From Alcaligenaceae bacterium (GTDB lineage Bacteria > Pseudomonadota > Gammaproteobacteria > Burkholderiales > Burkholderiaceae_B): a DNA stretch of 64,000 nucleotides. The notes beneath the pieces are model-generated. The model ran no database searches. It was given only the letters and a program-made list of their open reading frames with translations, and was not told the DNA's origin. The stretch spans positions 248,001-312,000 of the forward strand of contig JACCES010000006.1 in NCBI GenBank assembly GCA_013416455.1. Direction: 5' to 3'. This document shows positions 42,004 through 51,284 of this stretch, one piece after another. The position numbers were made by a program, and so were the translations under genes. Each line of letters opens with the position of its first letter. Positions within the stretch are counted from its first letter, which is position 1.

Positions 42004-45000
42004 ATGCGTTTCGATGCCATCGAGCTGGTCCGTTATGGCCATTTTTCCGGCCATGGTTTGAGGTTTCCCCGGCGGGACTGCGACTTTCATCTGATCGTGG
42101 GCAGGAACGAGGCGGGCAAATCCACCTTGCGACAGGCTTTCCATGATCTGCTTTTCGGCATTCCCATGGATACCGCCATGAGTTTTCTGTACCCCGGCAC
42201 TGAACTGGAACTGGGGGCGGTGCTTTCGGGAGGCCCGGGCGAACTGGCATTCGGGCGCCGGCGCCGGCGCAATGGCGGTCTGATCGATGCCGCCGGCGAA
42301 CCGCTGGCGGCGGATGCCCTGCATGCCTGGCTGGGGGAGGTGAATGCGGCTTTCTACGAACGCATGTTCGGGCTCGATCACCGGCGGCTGGAACGGGGCA
42401 GCCGCGCCATGCTGCAGGCCGGCGACAACGTCGATTCCGTGCTTTTCCAGGCCGCCTCCGGGGTGTCGGCGCTCAATGGCGTGCTGGACGCCCTGGGGCG
42501 GGAAGCCACCGCATTGTGGGCGCCGCGCCGCAGCCGTGATCGCGCTTGGTACGCCGCGGCCGACAGGCTGGCCGAAGCCGATGCGGCGCTCAAGGCGGCC
42601 ACCGTGCGGCCTGCGGCATGGGTGGACGCGCAGCGGGAAAGCCGGCTTCAGGATGAGGCATTTGCCCGCGCCCAGGCCGAGCATGCCGGCCTGGTGGCTC
42701 AGGTGCAGGCGGTCGAGCGGCTGCGGCGGATTGCGCCGCTGCTGGCGCAGATCCGGCGCTACGAAGCCTTGCTGGACGATGCCGGCGGCGCCGACGCCGC
42801 CGGCGGGGCGCCGCTGCGGGCGCATGAAGCCGACATACTCGCTTTGAAGGACGCGCGTCTGCGCCTTGCCGATCACGGGGCCGGCATCGAGCGCGGCGCT
42901 TCCCGCATGGAGCTTTTGCGGTCCCAGCTCGGCCAGGTGCTGCGCCAGCTTGGGCGGCCCGTACTCGATGCGGATCACGGCGGGCTGGAAAGCCTGGCCG
43001 GCCAGTTGCCGTCATTGCCTCTGCGCCAGGAAATCGCGCAATTGCTGCGCGAAGGCCGCGATGTCCTGGCGCAAGGCGAGGCCGCCGAGCGCGCGCTGGA
43101 TGAGCGCCGGGCCGAGCTGGCCCGCCTGCGCGCGGAGATCGATGCGCAGCCCGCCGCCGCCGTGGGCCAGCCCCTGCGGCGGGCGCTCGAAGCGGCTGCC
43201 GCGGCGGGCAGCATCGAAACCCAGCTCGATGGCGCGCATCGCAATGGCGAGAGGGAGCGGGCCGCACTGGAGCGCCGCCTGGATGAGCTGGCCCAGCCGG
43301 GCGTGGCGCCGCCCGCCGACCCCGGCGAGGCCGTGGCCTGGCTGGCGCGCATGGAGCCCTGGCAAACCCCGGCCCTGAACGAGCGCGTCCAGCGGCGGCA
43401 ACAGTTCCAGGCCGAGATCGATACGCTGGACAAACGCGTCCGGGAAGCCGGGATCGAGCAGCAGGCCGCCGAGCTGGCGCTGGAACAGTTCCGCCGTTCC
43501 CGCCAGGCGGTTTCCCGCGATGATATCTTCGCGGCGCGCGGTGATCGCGACCGGCTCTGGCAGGCCATTGCCCAGGGCTCGGCATCGCTTGAAACAGAGG
43601 CGGCGCGTTTCGGGGTTCTTTTGCGGCATGCCGATACGCTCGCGGATCTGCATCTGCAGGCGGTGGGCGATGCGGCGCGCCTGCAGTCGCTGCAGCACGA
43701 GCTGGAGCGGCGCACAGCGGCGCTGGAGGGCCTGCGGGGATCGCGGTCGGCTGCCGCCCAGGCTCTGGCGGTCTGCGATGCGGAATGGGCGCAAGCCTGC
43801 CGGCGGCGCCATCTGCCCATTTTGCCGCCACCTGACCTGCAGGGCTGGCTGGCCGGCCGCGATGCCGCACTGATGGCGCACGAAAGACTGCAGGCCGCCC
43901 GTAGCGAGACGGCGGCGCTTGAGCGGCGCCATGAGGCCGTGCTTGGCGGCCTGATGGCCGCGCTGGCGGCGGAGCGGCGGGGCGGCGATGGAATGGCGGC
44001 CGATCCGGGGGGCGAAGAACCTGCCCCCACCCTGGCCGGCGCCCAGGAATGCGCCCGGGCGCTGCTGGAGCGGGCCGGACGGGCCGAGGCCCGCCGCCAG
44101 GCGCTGGCCGAACAATCTGCCCGTATCGAGTCGTTGCTTCCCGGGCTGGAAAAGGATGCGGAGCGGCTTGCGGGCCATCGGTCGCAGTGGCGGCGGCGGT
44201 GGCGGGACGCCCTGCTGCGGGCGGGGCTGCCGCAGGACTCGGAAGCCGCTTTCGTCGAAGCGGCGGTCGCTCTGCTGGCCGATGCGGATGAACTGGCGGG
44301 CCAGTTGCGCGAATGCCACGCACAGCGTGCGCGCATGGAGTCGGAGCTGGAAGGGTTCGGCCGGGCGGCGCAAGCGCTGGCATTGCGGCTGCGGGATGCC
44401 GATTTCGATCCCGCGGCCGTGCATGAGCACGTGCGCCGATGGGTGCTGCGGCTGGAGCAGGCCCAGGCCGCCGAGCGTTCGCGCGAAGAGGCGCGCCAGC
44501 GGCTGGCGGAGCTCAGCGAACGCTTGCTGCAGGAAGGCGAGGGCCGTTCCCGGCCGCAGATCGAGGCTGAACTGGAATCCATCGATGTGGCCGCGCTGGC
44601 GGGCCGGGCGGAAGCCTTGCGTACGGCGCTGCAGCATGCGGCCTCGGTCAGCAGCCGGCTTGCCGTCGAACGGGAACAGGCGCGCAAGGCGCTCGAAGCC
44701 ATTTCGGGCGGCGATACCGCCGCGCACGCCGCGGCGCGGCGCCAGGAAGCGCTTGCCGACATGGCCGATATTGCCGAACGCTATGTGCGCTTGTACACGG
44801 AACAGCGGCTGCTGGAACGTGTCACGGAACGATACCGGGAGCGGCGCCAGGGGCCGCTGCTGGCGCGGGCCGGGCAGTTGTTCTCCGAGCTGACCCTGGG
44901 GGCGCATGCCGGGCTGGAGATCGACCATGCGGCCGTGAGCGAGGCGCGCACCGCCGGGCGGGGCCAGGCAAGGCGCGCCGCTTCCGGGGCTGAAAGCGCC

Positions 45001-45381
45001 GCTGAAGGACGGCGCGGCGGTGTTTCGCCTGGCGAAGCGGCGGTGCTGCATGCCCGGCGCGCCGACGGCGGGGTCGTGCCGCTCGACGGGCTGAGCGACG
45101 GCACCCGCGACCAGCTCTACCTGGCGTTGCGCATTGCCGCCCTGGAGCTCTATCTGGACCATGCCGCGCCCCTCCCTTTCATTGCCGACGATCTGTTCGT
45201 CAACTATGACGACCAGCGGGCGGTCGCGGGCCTGCGCAAGCTTGCGGCGGTTGCGCGGCGCACCCAGATCATCTTCCTGACCCATCACGCGCACATGGTG
45301 GAACTCGCCCGCGAAGCCCTGGCGGGGCAGCTGCATGTGATCGAATTGCCGGGGCAGGCCGGGCCGCCGCCGGTCAGGTGA
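42004..45381 (+). CDS. YhaN-like AAA (SMC/Rad50-type) ATPase
   Basis: 1125-residue SMC-like ATPase. N-terminal Walker A GRNEAGKSTL near residue 36. A long Ala/Leu/Glu/Arg-rich coiled-coil runs from about 170 to 950. The C-terminal half-ATPase has LSDGTRDQLYLALRIA (signature) and Walker B FIADDLFVNYDDQR, ending with FLTHHAHMVELA. Unlike SbcC/Rad50 no CXXC zinc hook was seen. Partner of the upstream phosphoesterase (3-bp gap). It converges on the AEC gene with an 8-bp overlap. Very GC-rich, with long antisense open frames that are shadows. Confidence 0.87.
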   Translation: MRFDAIELVRYGHFSGHGLRFPRRDCDFHLIVGRNEAGKSTLRQAFHDLLFGIPMDTAMSFLYPGTELELGAVLSGGPGELAFGRRRRRNGGLIDAAGEPLAADALHAWLGEVNAAFYERMFGLDHRRLERGSRAMLQAGDNVDSVLFQAASGVSALNGVLDALGREATALWAPRRSRDRAWYAAADRLAEADAALKAATVRPAAWVDAQRESRLQDEAFARAQAEHAGLVAQVQAVERLRRIAPLLAQIRRYEALLDDAGGADAAGGAPLRAHEADILALKDARLRLADHGAGIERGASRMELLRSQLGQVLRQLGRPVLDADHGGLESLAGQLPSLPLRQEIAQLLREGRDVLAQGEAAERALDERRAELARLRAEIDAQPAAAVGQPLRRALEAAAAAGSIETQLDGAHRNGERERAALERRLDELAQPGVAPPADPGEAVAWLARMEPWQTPALNERVQRRQQFQAEIDTLDKRVREAGIEQQAAELALEQFRRSRQAVSRDDIFAARGDRDRLWQAIAQGSASLETEAARFGVLLRHADTLADLHLQAVGDAARLQSLQHELERRTAALEGLRGSRSAAAQALAVCDAEWAQACRRRHLPILPPPDLQGWLAGRDAALMAHERLQAARSETAALERRHEAVLGGLMAALAAERRGGDGMAADPGGEEPAPTLAGAQECARALLERAGRAEARRQALAEQSARIESLLPGLEKDAERLAGHRSQWRRRWRDALLRAGLPQDSEAAFVEAAVALLADADELAGQLRECHAQRARMESELEGFGRAAQALALRLRDADFDPAAVHEHVRRWVLRLEQAQAAERSREEARQRLAELSERLLQEGEGRSRPQIEAELESIDVAALAGRAEALRTALQHAASVSSRLAVEREQARKALEAISGGDTAAHAAARRQEALADMADIAERYVRLYTEQRLLERVTERYRERRQGPLLARAGQLFSELTLGAHAGLEIDHAAVSEARTAGRGQARRAASGAESAAEGRRGGVSPGEAAVLHARRADGGVVPLDGLSDGTRDQLYLALRIAALELYLDHAAPLPFIADDLFVNYDDQRAVAGLRKLAAVARRTQIIFLTHHAHMVELAREALAGQLHVIELPGQAGPPPVR

Positions 45382-46309
45382 TCAGGGCAATGACCGTGCT
45401 GACTGTGATGAAGGACAGCCCGGTGCACAGCAGCAGTGCGGTGGAACAGCGGTCTTCCAGGCCGTAGCGCATGCCGATGATGGGGTAGATGCTCAATAGC
45501 GGCGAGGCCGCGAAGATCAGCCCGGCCTTGCGCATGCCGGGGTCCAGATCGGGAAAGAGCAGGAACACCAGGGCGGTGATGGCGGGATGCAGCACAAGCT
45601 TGACCAGGGCGATGCCGCCGGCGTCGGCGAGCATGCCGGCCGGCCGCAGGCCATGCAGATTTCCCCCCACCGCGAACAGGCCGACCGGCGCGGCGGTCAT
45701 GGCCAGCATGTCGATCGACCGCAGGGCGATGTCGGGGAGCGGAATCTGGAACACCGCCAGGAAAAGGCCGAGGAAGATGGTGATGAGCAAGGGGTTGCGG
45801 ACCAGCCGCTTCAGTGTGGCGGCCAGGTTCGCAAGCGCCCGCTGACCGCCCTGGCCGGCGCCGGCATCCGCCAGCGCTAGCGTGAGCGGATACATCAGCA
45901 TGGTTTCCACCATGATGCTCATGGCGACGGCGCGCGAGGCCGGTTCCGTGCCCAGGACCATGGCGCATATCGATACGCCGATGAAGCCGGTGTTGGCCGA
46001 GGACATGCCCAGGCCCGCCAGGCTGCTTTCCGCGACGCTTCCCTTGCGCAGATAGCGGAACGCCAGTGCGCCCAGTGCGAACAGCAGCACCGAGGCAAGG
46101 GCATAGCCCATCAGGAAATCCGTGTCCAGCGACGCGCCCAGCGGCTTGTTCACCATGCCCCGCAGAATCATTGCCGGCAGGGCGATGGTGATCACGAACA
46201 GGCCCATGCCGCGAGTGGTTTCGCGGCTGATCAGGCCGGTCATGACCGAGAAGTAGCCCAGGCCGATGAGGATGAAGATGGGCGCGGTGACCGAGAGAAT
46301 CTGGAGCAT
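45374..46309 (-). CDS. AEC-family transporter (auxin efflux carrier / malonate-type permease)
   Basis: 311-residue membrane protein with about ten hydrophobic segments in two five-helix halves (LQILSVTAPIFILIGLGYF at the start, FITVSTVIALI at the end), the layout of AEC permeases, which move small organic acids or amino acids. ATG at 46309 gives a clean first TM segment; the longer frame upstream covers the intergenic palindrome. Divergent from the ABC operon, with which it may share a regulator. Substrate unknown. Confidence 0.85.
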   Translation of the reverse strand: MLQILSVTAPIFILIGLGYFSVMTGLISRETTRGMGLFVITIALPAMILRGMVNKPLGASLDTDFLMGYALASVLLFALGALAFRYLRKGSVAESSLAGLGMSSANTGFIGVSICAMVLGTEPASRAVAMSIMVETMLMYPLTLALADAGAGQGGQRALANLAATLKRLVRNPLLITIFLGLFLAVFQIPLPDIALRSIDMLAMTAAPVGLFAVGGNLHGLRPAGMLADAGGIALVKLVLHPAITALVFLLFPDLDPGMRKAGLIFAASPLLSIYPIIGMRYGLEDRCSTALLLCTGLSFITVSTVIALIT

Positions 46310-46379
46310 GCAAACGCGGAAGAAGGCGGCGGGGCGCAGCCGCAGGGCCGCATTGTACGCTGCTGTTCCGTGGTCATTC

Positions 46380-46400
46380 CTTATTTCCAATGGAAATAAG
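46380..46400. promoter_or_regulatory. AT-rich 21-bp palindromic operator candidate
   Basis: CTTATTTCCA-A-TGGAAATAAG is a perfect inverted repeat in GC-rich surroundings, midway between the AEC start (46309) and the divergent ABC ATPase start (46500). It looks like a dimeric repressor or activator site; no regulator gene is adjacent. Confidence 0.55.
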
Positions 46401-46499
46401 CAAAGAGAAGAAAATTGGTTGTTTGGCTATAAAAGCAGGAATAAAGTGAGGTTTTGGATGGAGCCGAAGGCTTCCCTGTATCCGATACGGATCCCCAAG

Positions 46500-47300
46500 A
46501 TGAAATTCTCATTTCAGAACATCGAGAAATCCTTTTCCGACCTGCGCGTCATTGACGACTTCAGCCGCGAAATCGATCATGGCGAGCTGGTTGCCCTGGT
46601 AGGGCCGTCGGGCTGCGGCAAATCCACGCTGCTGCACATGGCGGCGGGTCTCGAGCGCCCCAGCGGCGGCAGCCTGCTGGCCGATGGCAAGGCCATACGC
46701 GGGCCGAACCCCGAGCGTACTCTGATGTTCCAGGAAAACGCCCTTTACCCCTGGCTCACGCTCGAACAGAACGTTGCCCTGGCGCTCGAATTCCAGCGCA
46801 GCAACAAGCGCAGGGCGCGTGAACTGGCCCGCGAGTGGCTGGCCAAGGTGCAGCTGTCGGGTTTCGAAGAATATTTTCCGCAACAGGTTTCCGGCGGCAT
46901 GCGGCAGCGCGCCGCACTGGCGCGCGCCTTCATTTCGCGGCCCAAGGCCCTGCTGCTCGACGAACCTTTCGGCGCGCTCGATGCGCTCACGCGCATGACC
47001 CTGCAGGATGCTTTGCGCGAGCTCATCCGTGAAGCCGCGCCGACCGTGCTGCTGGTGACCCACGATGTCGACGAGGCCCTCTTTCTGGCGGACCGCATCC
47101 TGGTCTTCAGCCAGCGGCCGGCGGTGGTGCTGAAAGAATTCAATCTCGCCCACCACGAGAAGACCCACGATCTTTCCGAGTTCGCTCCCATGCGCCGCGA
47201 GATCCTGGGGCTGCTGGGCATCCGGGCCGAGGCGGATACCGCCGCCGCCCAGGCCGATCCTGATTCCGTTTCATATACCACCGAGGAAGTCGCAGCATGA
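46500..47300 (+). CDS. ABC transporter ATP-binding protein (nitrate/sulfonate/taurine type)
   Basis: 266-residue importer ATPase. Walker A GPSGCGKST near residue 36, Q-loop FQENALYPW, signature VSGGMRQR, Walker B LLLDEPFGALDA, H-loop VTHDVDEA. This is the SsuB/TauB/NrtD subgroup. Starts at MKFSFQNIEKSF; an ATG 14 codons upstream is possible. The stop overlaps the binding-protein start (ATGA). Confidence 0.9.
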   Translation: MKFSFQNIEKSFSDLRVIDDFSREIDHGELVALVGPSGCGKSTLLHMAAGLERPSGGSLLADGKAIRGPNPERTLMFQENALYPWLTLEQNVALALEFQRSNKRRARELAREWLAKVQLSGFEEYFPQQVSGGMRQRAALARAFISRPKALLLDEPFGALDALTRMTLQDALRELIREAAPTVLLVTHDVDEALFLADRILVFSQRPAVVLKEFNLAHHEKTHDLSEFAPMRREILGLLGIRAEADTAAAQADPDSVSYTTEEVAA

Positions 47301-48292
47301 AATTCACCCGTATGTTGATTCCCGCGCTGGCCGCCCTGGCCGTCGCGGGTCAGGCGTTCGCAGCCGAGAAGCTGCGCGTTGGCTATCTGCGCGTCATGGA
47401 CGATGCCCAGGCGATCGCCGCCTATGAAGGCGGCTTCTACAAGAAGCACGGCCTTGATGTCGAACTGGTGGAATTCTCTTCCGGCACCGACCTCATCAAG
47501 GCCATCGTGGGCGGCCAGCTCGATACCGGCGTGCTGGGGTTCACCAATGCGGCCTCGTGGTCTTCGCGGGGCGCCGATCTCAAGGTGGTTGGCGGCGCGC
47601 AGCACGGTTTCCATGCCATCGTGGTGCGTGAGGACGCCAAGATCGAAAGCGTCGCCGACCTCAAAGGCAAGACCCTGGCTTCGCAGCGTGAAGGCAGCAC
47701 CGCCGATACCGTGCTGCGCGGCGTGGTGCTCAAGGACGCCGGCCTGGCGCCCGGCGATGTGAACGTGCTCGGCGTCAGCCCGCAGGTGGCCGTGCAGTCG
47801 CTGGTGGGGAACCGCGTCGAAGCGGCCTTCCTGTTCGAACCGCAGGCGCGCATCGCCCAACTGGTGGCGCCCGTCAAGCAGATCTATGAAATCGGCGAGG
47901 TCTGGCCCTTCCCATGCATGGTGGTGATCACCTCGGGCAAGGTGCTCGACGAGCGCAAGGACGCCGTGTGGAAGTCGCTCGACGCCCAGCGCGATGCCAT
48001 CGAGCTGTTGCAGAACCAGCCCGACGAAGCCGCCAAACTGATCGCTTCCTATTTCATCGCCGAACCCACGCTCAAGACGCTGGACGGCCGCGAGATTCCC
48101 CGTGAAGAAGTGATCAGCGGCGCCATCAAGAGCCAGACCTTCAGCCCCGTGCTGACGCCGCAGGAAGTCGAGCGCATGCAGGAAATCGCCGACATCATGC
48201 AGGCCCAGGGCGCGCTCAAGACCCGCGACGGTTCGCCCTTCGATGTCACTGGGATCGTCGATCTGGAATGGCAGGAAGCGCGTAAACTGTGA
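47297..48292 (+). CDS. ABC transporter periplasmic binding protein (NMT1/SsuA-like)
   Basis: 331 residues with a Sec signal peptide (MKFTRMLIPALAALAVAGQAFA, cut after AFA). Mature start is AEKLRVGYLRVMDDAQ. The two-lobed NMT1/SsuA fold shows GFYKKHGLDVELVEF and VADLKGKTLASQREGS. Such proteins bind sulfonates, nitrate, taurine or pyrimidine precursors; the ligand is not evident. Translationally coupled to the ATPase gene. The permease gene follows only after 239 bp that hold repeat element E2. Confidence 0.87.
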   Translation: MKFTRMLIPALAALAVAGQAFAAEKLRVGYLRVMDDAQAIAAYEGGFYKKHGLDVELVEFSSGTDLIKAIVGGQLDTGVLGFTNAASWSSRGADLKVVGGAQHGFHAIVVREDAKIESVADLKGKTLASQREGSTADTVLRGVVLKDAGLAPGDVNVLGVSPQVAVQSLVGNRVEAAFLFEPQARIAQLVAPVKQIYEIGEVWPFPCMVVITSGKVLDERKDAVWKSLDAQRDAIELLQNQPDEAAKLIASYFIAEPTLKTLDGREIPREEVISGAIKSQTFSPVLTPQEVERMQEIADIMQAQGALKTRDGSPFDVTGIVDLEWQEARKL

Positions 48293-48454
48293 TCCGTCCG
48301 ATTTCCGGTCACTGGCGTCTTCCAGGCCAGGGCCGGGGCGGCCGTTTCCCGGGGCCGCGGGTTTTCCGGCGGGGTACAACAACCCTGTTTTCTGTCGGAA
48401 GCCCGCATCTGCCTGGAATGAACAGGGCGGCCGGTCGTATGCCGGCTACCTTCA

Positions 48455-48510
48455 GGAAGCGCTGAATGATTCGAGCGGCCAGTACGCGCCCCGGGTCGTT
48501 CAGCGCTTCC
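48455..48510 (+). repeat. Palindromic repeat element E2 inside the ABC operon
   Basis: GGAAGCGCTGAA and its complement TTCAGCGCTTCC flank a 32-bp centre containing TCGAGCGG. The plus strand aligns with the minus strand of E1 (13128-13266) and E3 (62743-62801). It lies between the binding-protein stop and the permease start, 21 bp before the permease ATG. Confidence 0.7.
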
Positions 48511-48531
48511 GTTTTATGTTTCCGAGACTGA

Positions 48532-49305
48532 ATGAGTACACAAAAACAGCTTTCCGGTCCTCTCAAGAAAGCGGCCATGGCCGTCGCGGTGCTTGCCATC
48601 CTGCTGATATGGCAGGCGGCGGCGTGGTCCTTGCCGGACTTTCTCATGCCCAATGTGCCTTCCGTGATCGCGCGGCTCTGGGAAGACATACAGTCCGGCG
48701 CCTTCCGCGCGGCGCTCACCGGCAGCCTGACGCGCCTGGGGGCCGGCTACGGCTTCGCGCTGCTGTTCGGGGTGGGCTTCGGGCTGGTCGGCGCCTTGCT
48801 GTTCTTCTTCCGGGAAGTGCTGAAATCCGCCATCATCATCCTGCAGTCCATTCCATCCATTGCCTGGGTGCCGCTGTTCCTGATCATGATGGGCTTCGGC
48901 AACATGCCCATCATCGTCGTCATTGCGCTGTCCGCCTTTTTTCCGGCCGCGCTGTCCGTCATGAACGCGACGGAAAACGTGCTGGCGGTGCATGTCTCGG
49001 CGGCGCGGGTCATGGGCGCCAGCCGCTGGGACATGGTGCGCCGCGTCTACCTGCCGGCGGTCATGCCCGAATTGATCACGGGGGCGCAGCTGGCCTTCGG
49101 CAATGCGTGGCGGGCGCTGATTTCGGCTGAAATGCTGATCGGTTTCGGGCAGGGGCTGGGCCGGACGCTGGCCTATGCCGGCGAAACGGCCGACATGCTG
49201 GGGGTGATGTCCAACATCCTCACCATTGCCATCCTGGCCACGCTGATCGACCAGGTGATGCTGGAAAATCTGAAGCGCAGGGTGTTGCGCTATCAGTATG
49301 TCTGA
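48532..49305 (+). CDS. ABC transporter permease (SsuC/TauC type)
   Basis: 257-residue inner-membrane permease with about six TM helices (for example AAMAVAVLAILLIWQAAAW and SIAWVPLFLIMMGFG). The cytoplasmic EAA loop that contacts the ATPase is ASRWDMVRRVYLPAVMPELITG. Third component of the 46.5-50.3 kb importer. Its own ribosome-binding site is weak, and element E2 sits just upstream. Confidence 0.9.
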   Translation: MSTQKQLSGPLKKAAMAVAVLAILLIWQAAAWSLPDFLMPNVPSVIARLWEDIQSGAFRAALTGSLTRLGAGYGFALLFGVGFGLVGALLFFFREVLKSAIIILQSIPSIAWVPLFLIMMGFGNMPIIVVIALSAFFPAALSVMNATENVLAVHVSAARVMGASRWDMVRRVYLPAVMPELITGAQLAFGNAWRALISAEMLIGFGQGLGRTLAYAGETADMLGVMSNILTIAILATLIDQVMLENLKRRVLRYQYV

Positions 49306-49315
49306 GGGGAACGCG

Positions 49316-50260
49316 ATGCGTCGTCGTCTAACTGGAACGGATAGAAAAACGGCAAGGGAAACCCCGCCGGCACGGCGCGTGGGCATGCGCGGCGCGCGGG
49401 CGATGGCCGGGGTCCTGCTGTTCACGGCGGGGGTGGGCGCACAGGCCGTCGCGGCTGCCCAGGCCGTGGCGCCGGGCAATCCCGCATCCGGAAGCCTGTC
49501 CGCCACATCTACCGCGGCGTATGCCGCCGGGCCGGGCGCGGCGAACGGGGGCGGGCCTCTCAAGCTGGGCATGGGCTATGTCGTGCCGCCGCACGTTCCC
49601 GGTTCCAAGGTCCGTACTCCCGAGGGTCTGGCTCCCGTACTGGCCGAACGGTTGGGCCGGCAGCTACCCTTGCAGCCGGTGGCCGTGCCGCGTACAGGCG
49701 CTTTTTCCCAGGCCGGGCCGGGTTTGCAGGATGTGGATGCGCTGCTGTTGCCGCTCGATGGCGACGAGGCCGGCCTGGCCCGGGCAACAGTGATCCCGTC
49801 GGGCTATCGGGCCGGCATCATGGCCATCATGCGCACGGATACGGACATCCGCCGCTGGGAGGATCTGCGTGGGCGCACGGTCTGCCTGGCCGAGGGCAGC
49901 GGTCTGGCCGGGCAGATGCAGGCCGACTACGGGGCCATCGAAAAAGTGTTCCGCGCGCCTGCCGATGCCTTGCTGGACCTGCGCATCGGCGGCTGCGATG
50001 CGGCGGTGCACGACAGTGTCATGCTCGAAGCTTTGCTGGAATTTCCGGAATGGAAGAAGTTCTCCGCCCGCCTGCCGGTGCAGCGGGAAAAGGACCTGGC
50101 CTTCGTTCTGCCCGACGGCGACGCCGCGCTCGCCCGGACATTGCATGCGCAGGTGCGGCAGTGGCGCGACGCCGATCTGCTGGCCAAGCTCACGCGCCAG
50201 AGCGCGCGCGACATCGCTTTTGAAGTCTATATGGATCAGGAAGTGCCGGACTGCCATTAG
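49316..50260 (+). CDS. Periplasmic substrate-binding protein, family 3-like
   Basis: 314 residues from the ATG preceded by GAGGGGAACGCG; an ATG at 49298 overlapping the permease stop is the alternative. A long basic n-region then a hydrophobic stretch (AMAGVLLFTAGVGAQAVAAA) suggest export. A bilobed SBP_bac_3-like fold follows: LGMGYVVPPHV, RRWEDLRGRTVCLAEGSG, IGGCDAAVHDSVM. Three cysteines (in TVCLAEG, GGCDAA and the C-terminal VPDCH) could include a disulfide. A second binding protein in an NMT1-type operon is unusual; it may serve the same permease or be an accessory. Confidence 0.75.
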   Translation: MRRRLTGTDRKTARETPPARRVGMRGARAMAGVLLFTAGVGAQAVAAAQAVAPGNPASGSLSATSTAAYAAGPGAANGGGPLKLGMGYVVPPHVPGSKVRTPEGLAPVLAERLGRQLPLQPVAVPRTGAFSQAGPGLQDVDALLLPLDGDEAGLARATVIPSGYRAGIMAIMRTDTDIRRWEDLRGRTVCLAEGSGLAGQMQADYGAIEKVFRAPADALLDLRIGGCDAAVHDSVMLEALLEFPEWKKFSARLPVQREKDLAFVLPDGDAALARTLHAQVRQWRDADLLAKLTRQSARDIAFEVYMDQEVPDCH

Positions 50261-50301
50261 GGCCCGGCCCGAGTTTCAGTGTACGGCCCCGGCGCGGCGC
50301 T

Positions 50302-51261
50302 TCAGCGCCGCGTTCCTGCTGCCGGAGCGGCGGCGGCCTGCGCTTCGGCCGCGGGGTCGCAGGTTTCGGAACCCTGGTACCCGGCCTGGGTGACGTGGGC
50401 GCCCGGCGGGACATCGTTGATCAGCCAGACGTTGCCGCCTATGGTGCAGCCCTTGCCCAGCGTCACACGGCCCAGGATGGTGGCGCCCGCGTAAATGACC
50501 ACGTCGTCCTCGACGATGGGGTGGCGCGGCAGCCCCTTCGTAAGCGCGCCATTGGCGTCCGAAGGAAAACGCTTGGCTCCCAGTGTCACCGCCTGATAGA
50601 TGCGCACGTGATCGCCGATGATGGCTGTCTCGCCGATGACGACACCGGTGCCATGGTCGATGAAGAAATGTTCGCCGATGCGCGCGCCCGGATGGATATC
50701 GATGCCGGTTTCTGAATGCGCAATCTCGGCGCTCATGCGCGCCAGCAGCGGCAGGCCCAGATGGTAGAGCTGATGCGCGATCCGGTGATGGATCATGGCA
50801 TGCAGGCCGGGGTAGCACAGCAGGATCTCGTCGACGCTGCGGGCGGCGGGGTCGCCGGCGAAGGCGGCCAGCGTGTCGGAATCCAGCAGGCGGCGGATCT
50901 CGGGCAGCGAGTTGGCGAAGGCCTGGACCGTTTCGATGGCGTTTTTTTCCAGTGCCTGGGTATCCGGCGGCTCGTGGCGATGCTGGTAGCCCAGTTCGAG
51001 CCTGACCTGGCCGAGCAGGGCGTGCAGCGCGGAGTCGAGTGTGTGGCCGACATAGAAATCTTCGCTTTCCTGGCGCAGGTCTATGGGCCCCAGCCGCATC
51101 GGAAACAGAATGCCCCTCAGATCGGTGATGATGGCCTTCAGGGCCTGCGGCGAGGGGAAATTGCGCCCGCCGGATTCCAGCGGGCGGCCCTGCGATACCC
51201 GCCATTGCTGGCGGATGTAGGCCAGTTCGGAAACGATGGGTTGAATGTCGAATACAGCCAT
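50302..51261 (-). CDS. Serine O-acetyltransferase, EpsC/long type
   Basis: Makes O-acetylserine from serine and acetyl-CoA for cysteine synthesis. 319 residues. An N-terminal helical domain of about 160 residues precedes the left-handed beta-helix with hexapeptide repeats (GIDIHPGARIGEHFFIDHGT, GRVTLGKGCTIGGNVWL). The His/Asp catalytic region is in DHGTGVVIGETA. Sequence and length fit the EpsC-type long serine acetyltransferases rather than E. coli CysE (273 aa). The extreme C-terminus is Ala/Gly-rich. Convergent with the binding-protein gene. Confidence 0.88.
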   Translation of the reverse strand: MAVFDIQPIVSELAYIRQQWRVSQGRPLESGGRNFPSPQALKAIITDLRGILFPMRLGPIDLRQESEDFYVGHTLDSALHALLGQVRLELGYQHRHEPPDTQALEKNAIETVQAFANSLPEIRRLLDSDTLAAFAGDPAARSVDEILLCYPGLHAMIHHRIAHQLYHLGLPLLARMSAEIAHSETGIDIHPGARIGEHFFIDHGTGVVIGETAIIGDHVRIYQAVTLGAKRFPSDANGALTKGLPRHPIVEDDVVIYAGATILGRVTLGKGCTIGGNVWLINDVPPGAHVTQAGYQGSETCDPAAEAQAAAAPAAGTRR

Positions 51262-51284
51262 GTATCACGCACCTGTGCGAATTT

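Noticed and set aside
42590-45336. Several 600-770-codon frames antisense to the YhaN-like ATPase
   Set aside because: Pro/Arg/Ala-rich shadow translations without motifs; the plus-strand ATPase has Walker A, signature and Walker B.
48293-48454. Small gene between the binding protein and permease
   Set aside because: Short frames here have no ribosome-binding site or recognisable sequence, and one only reads through the E2 palindrome.
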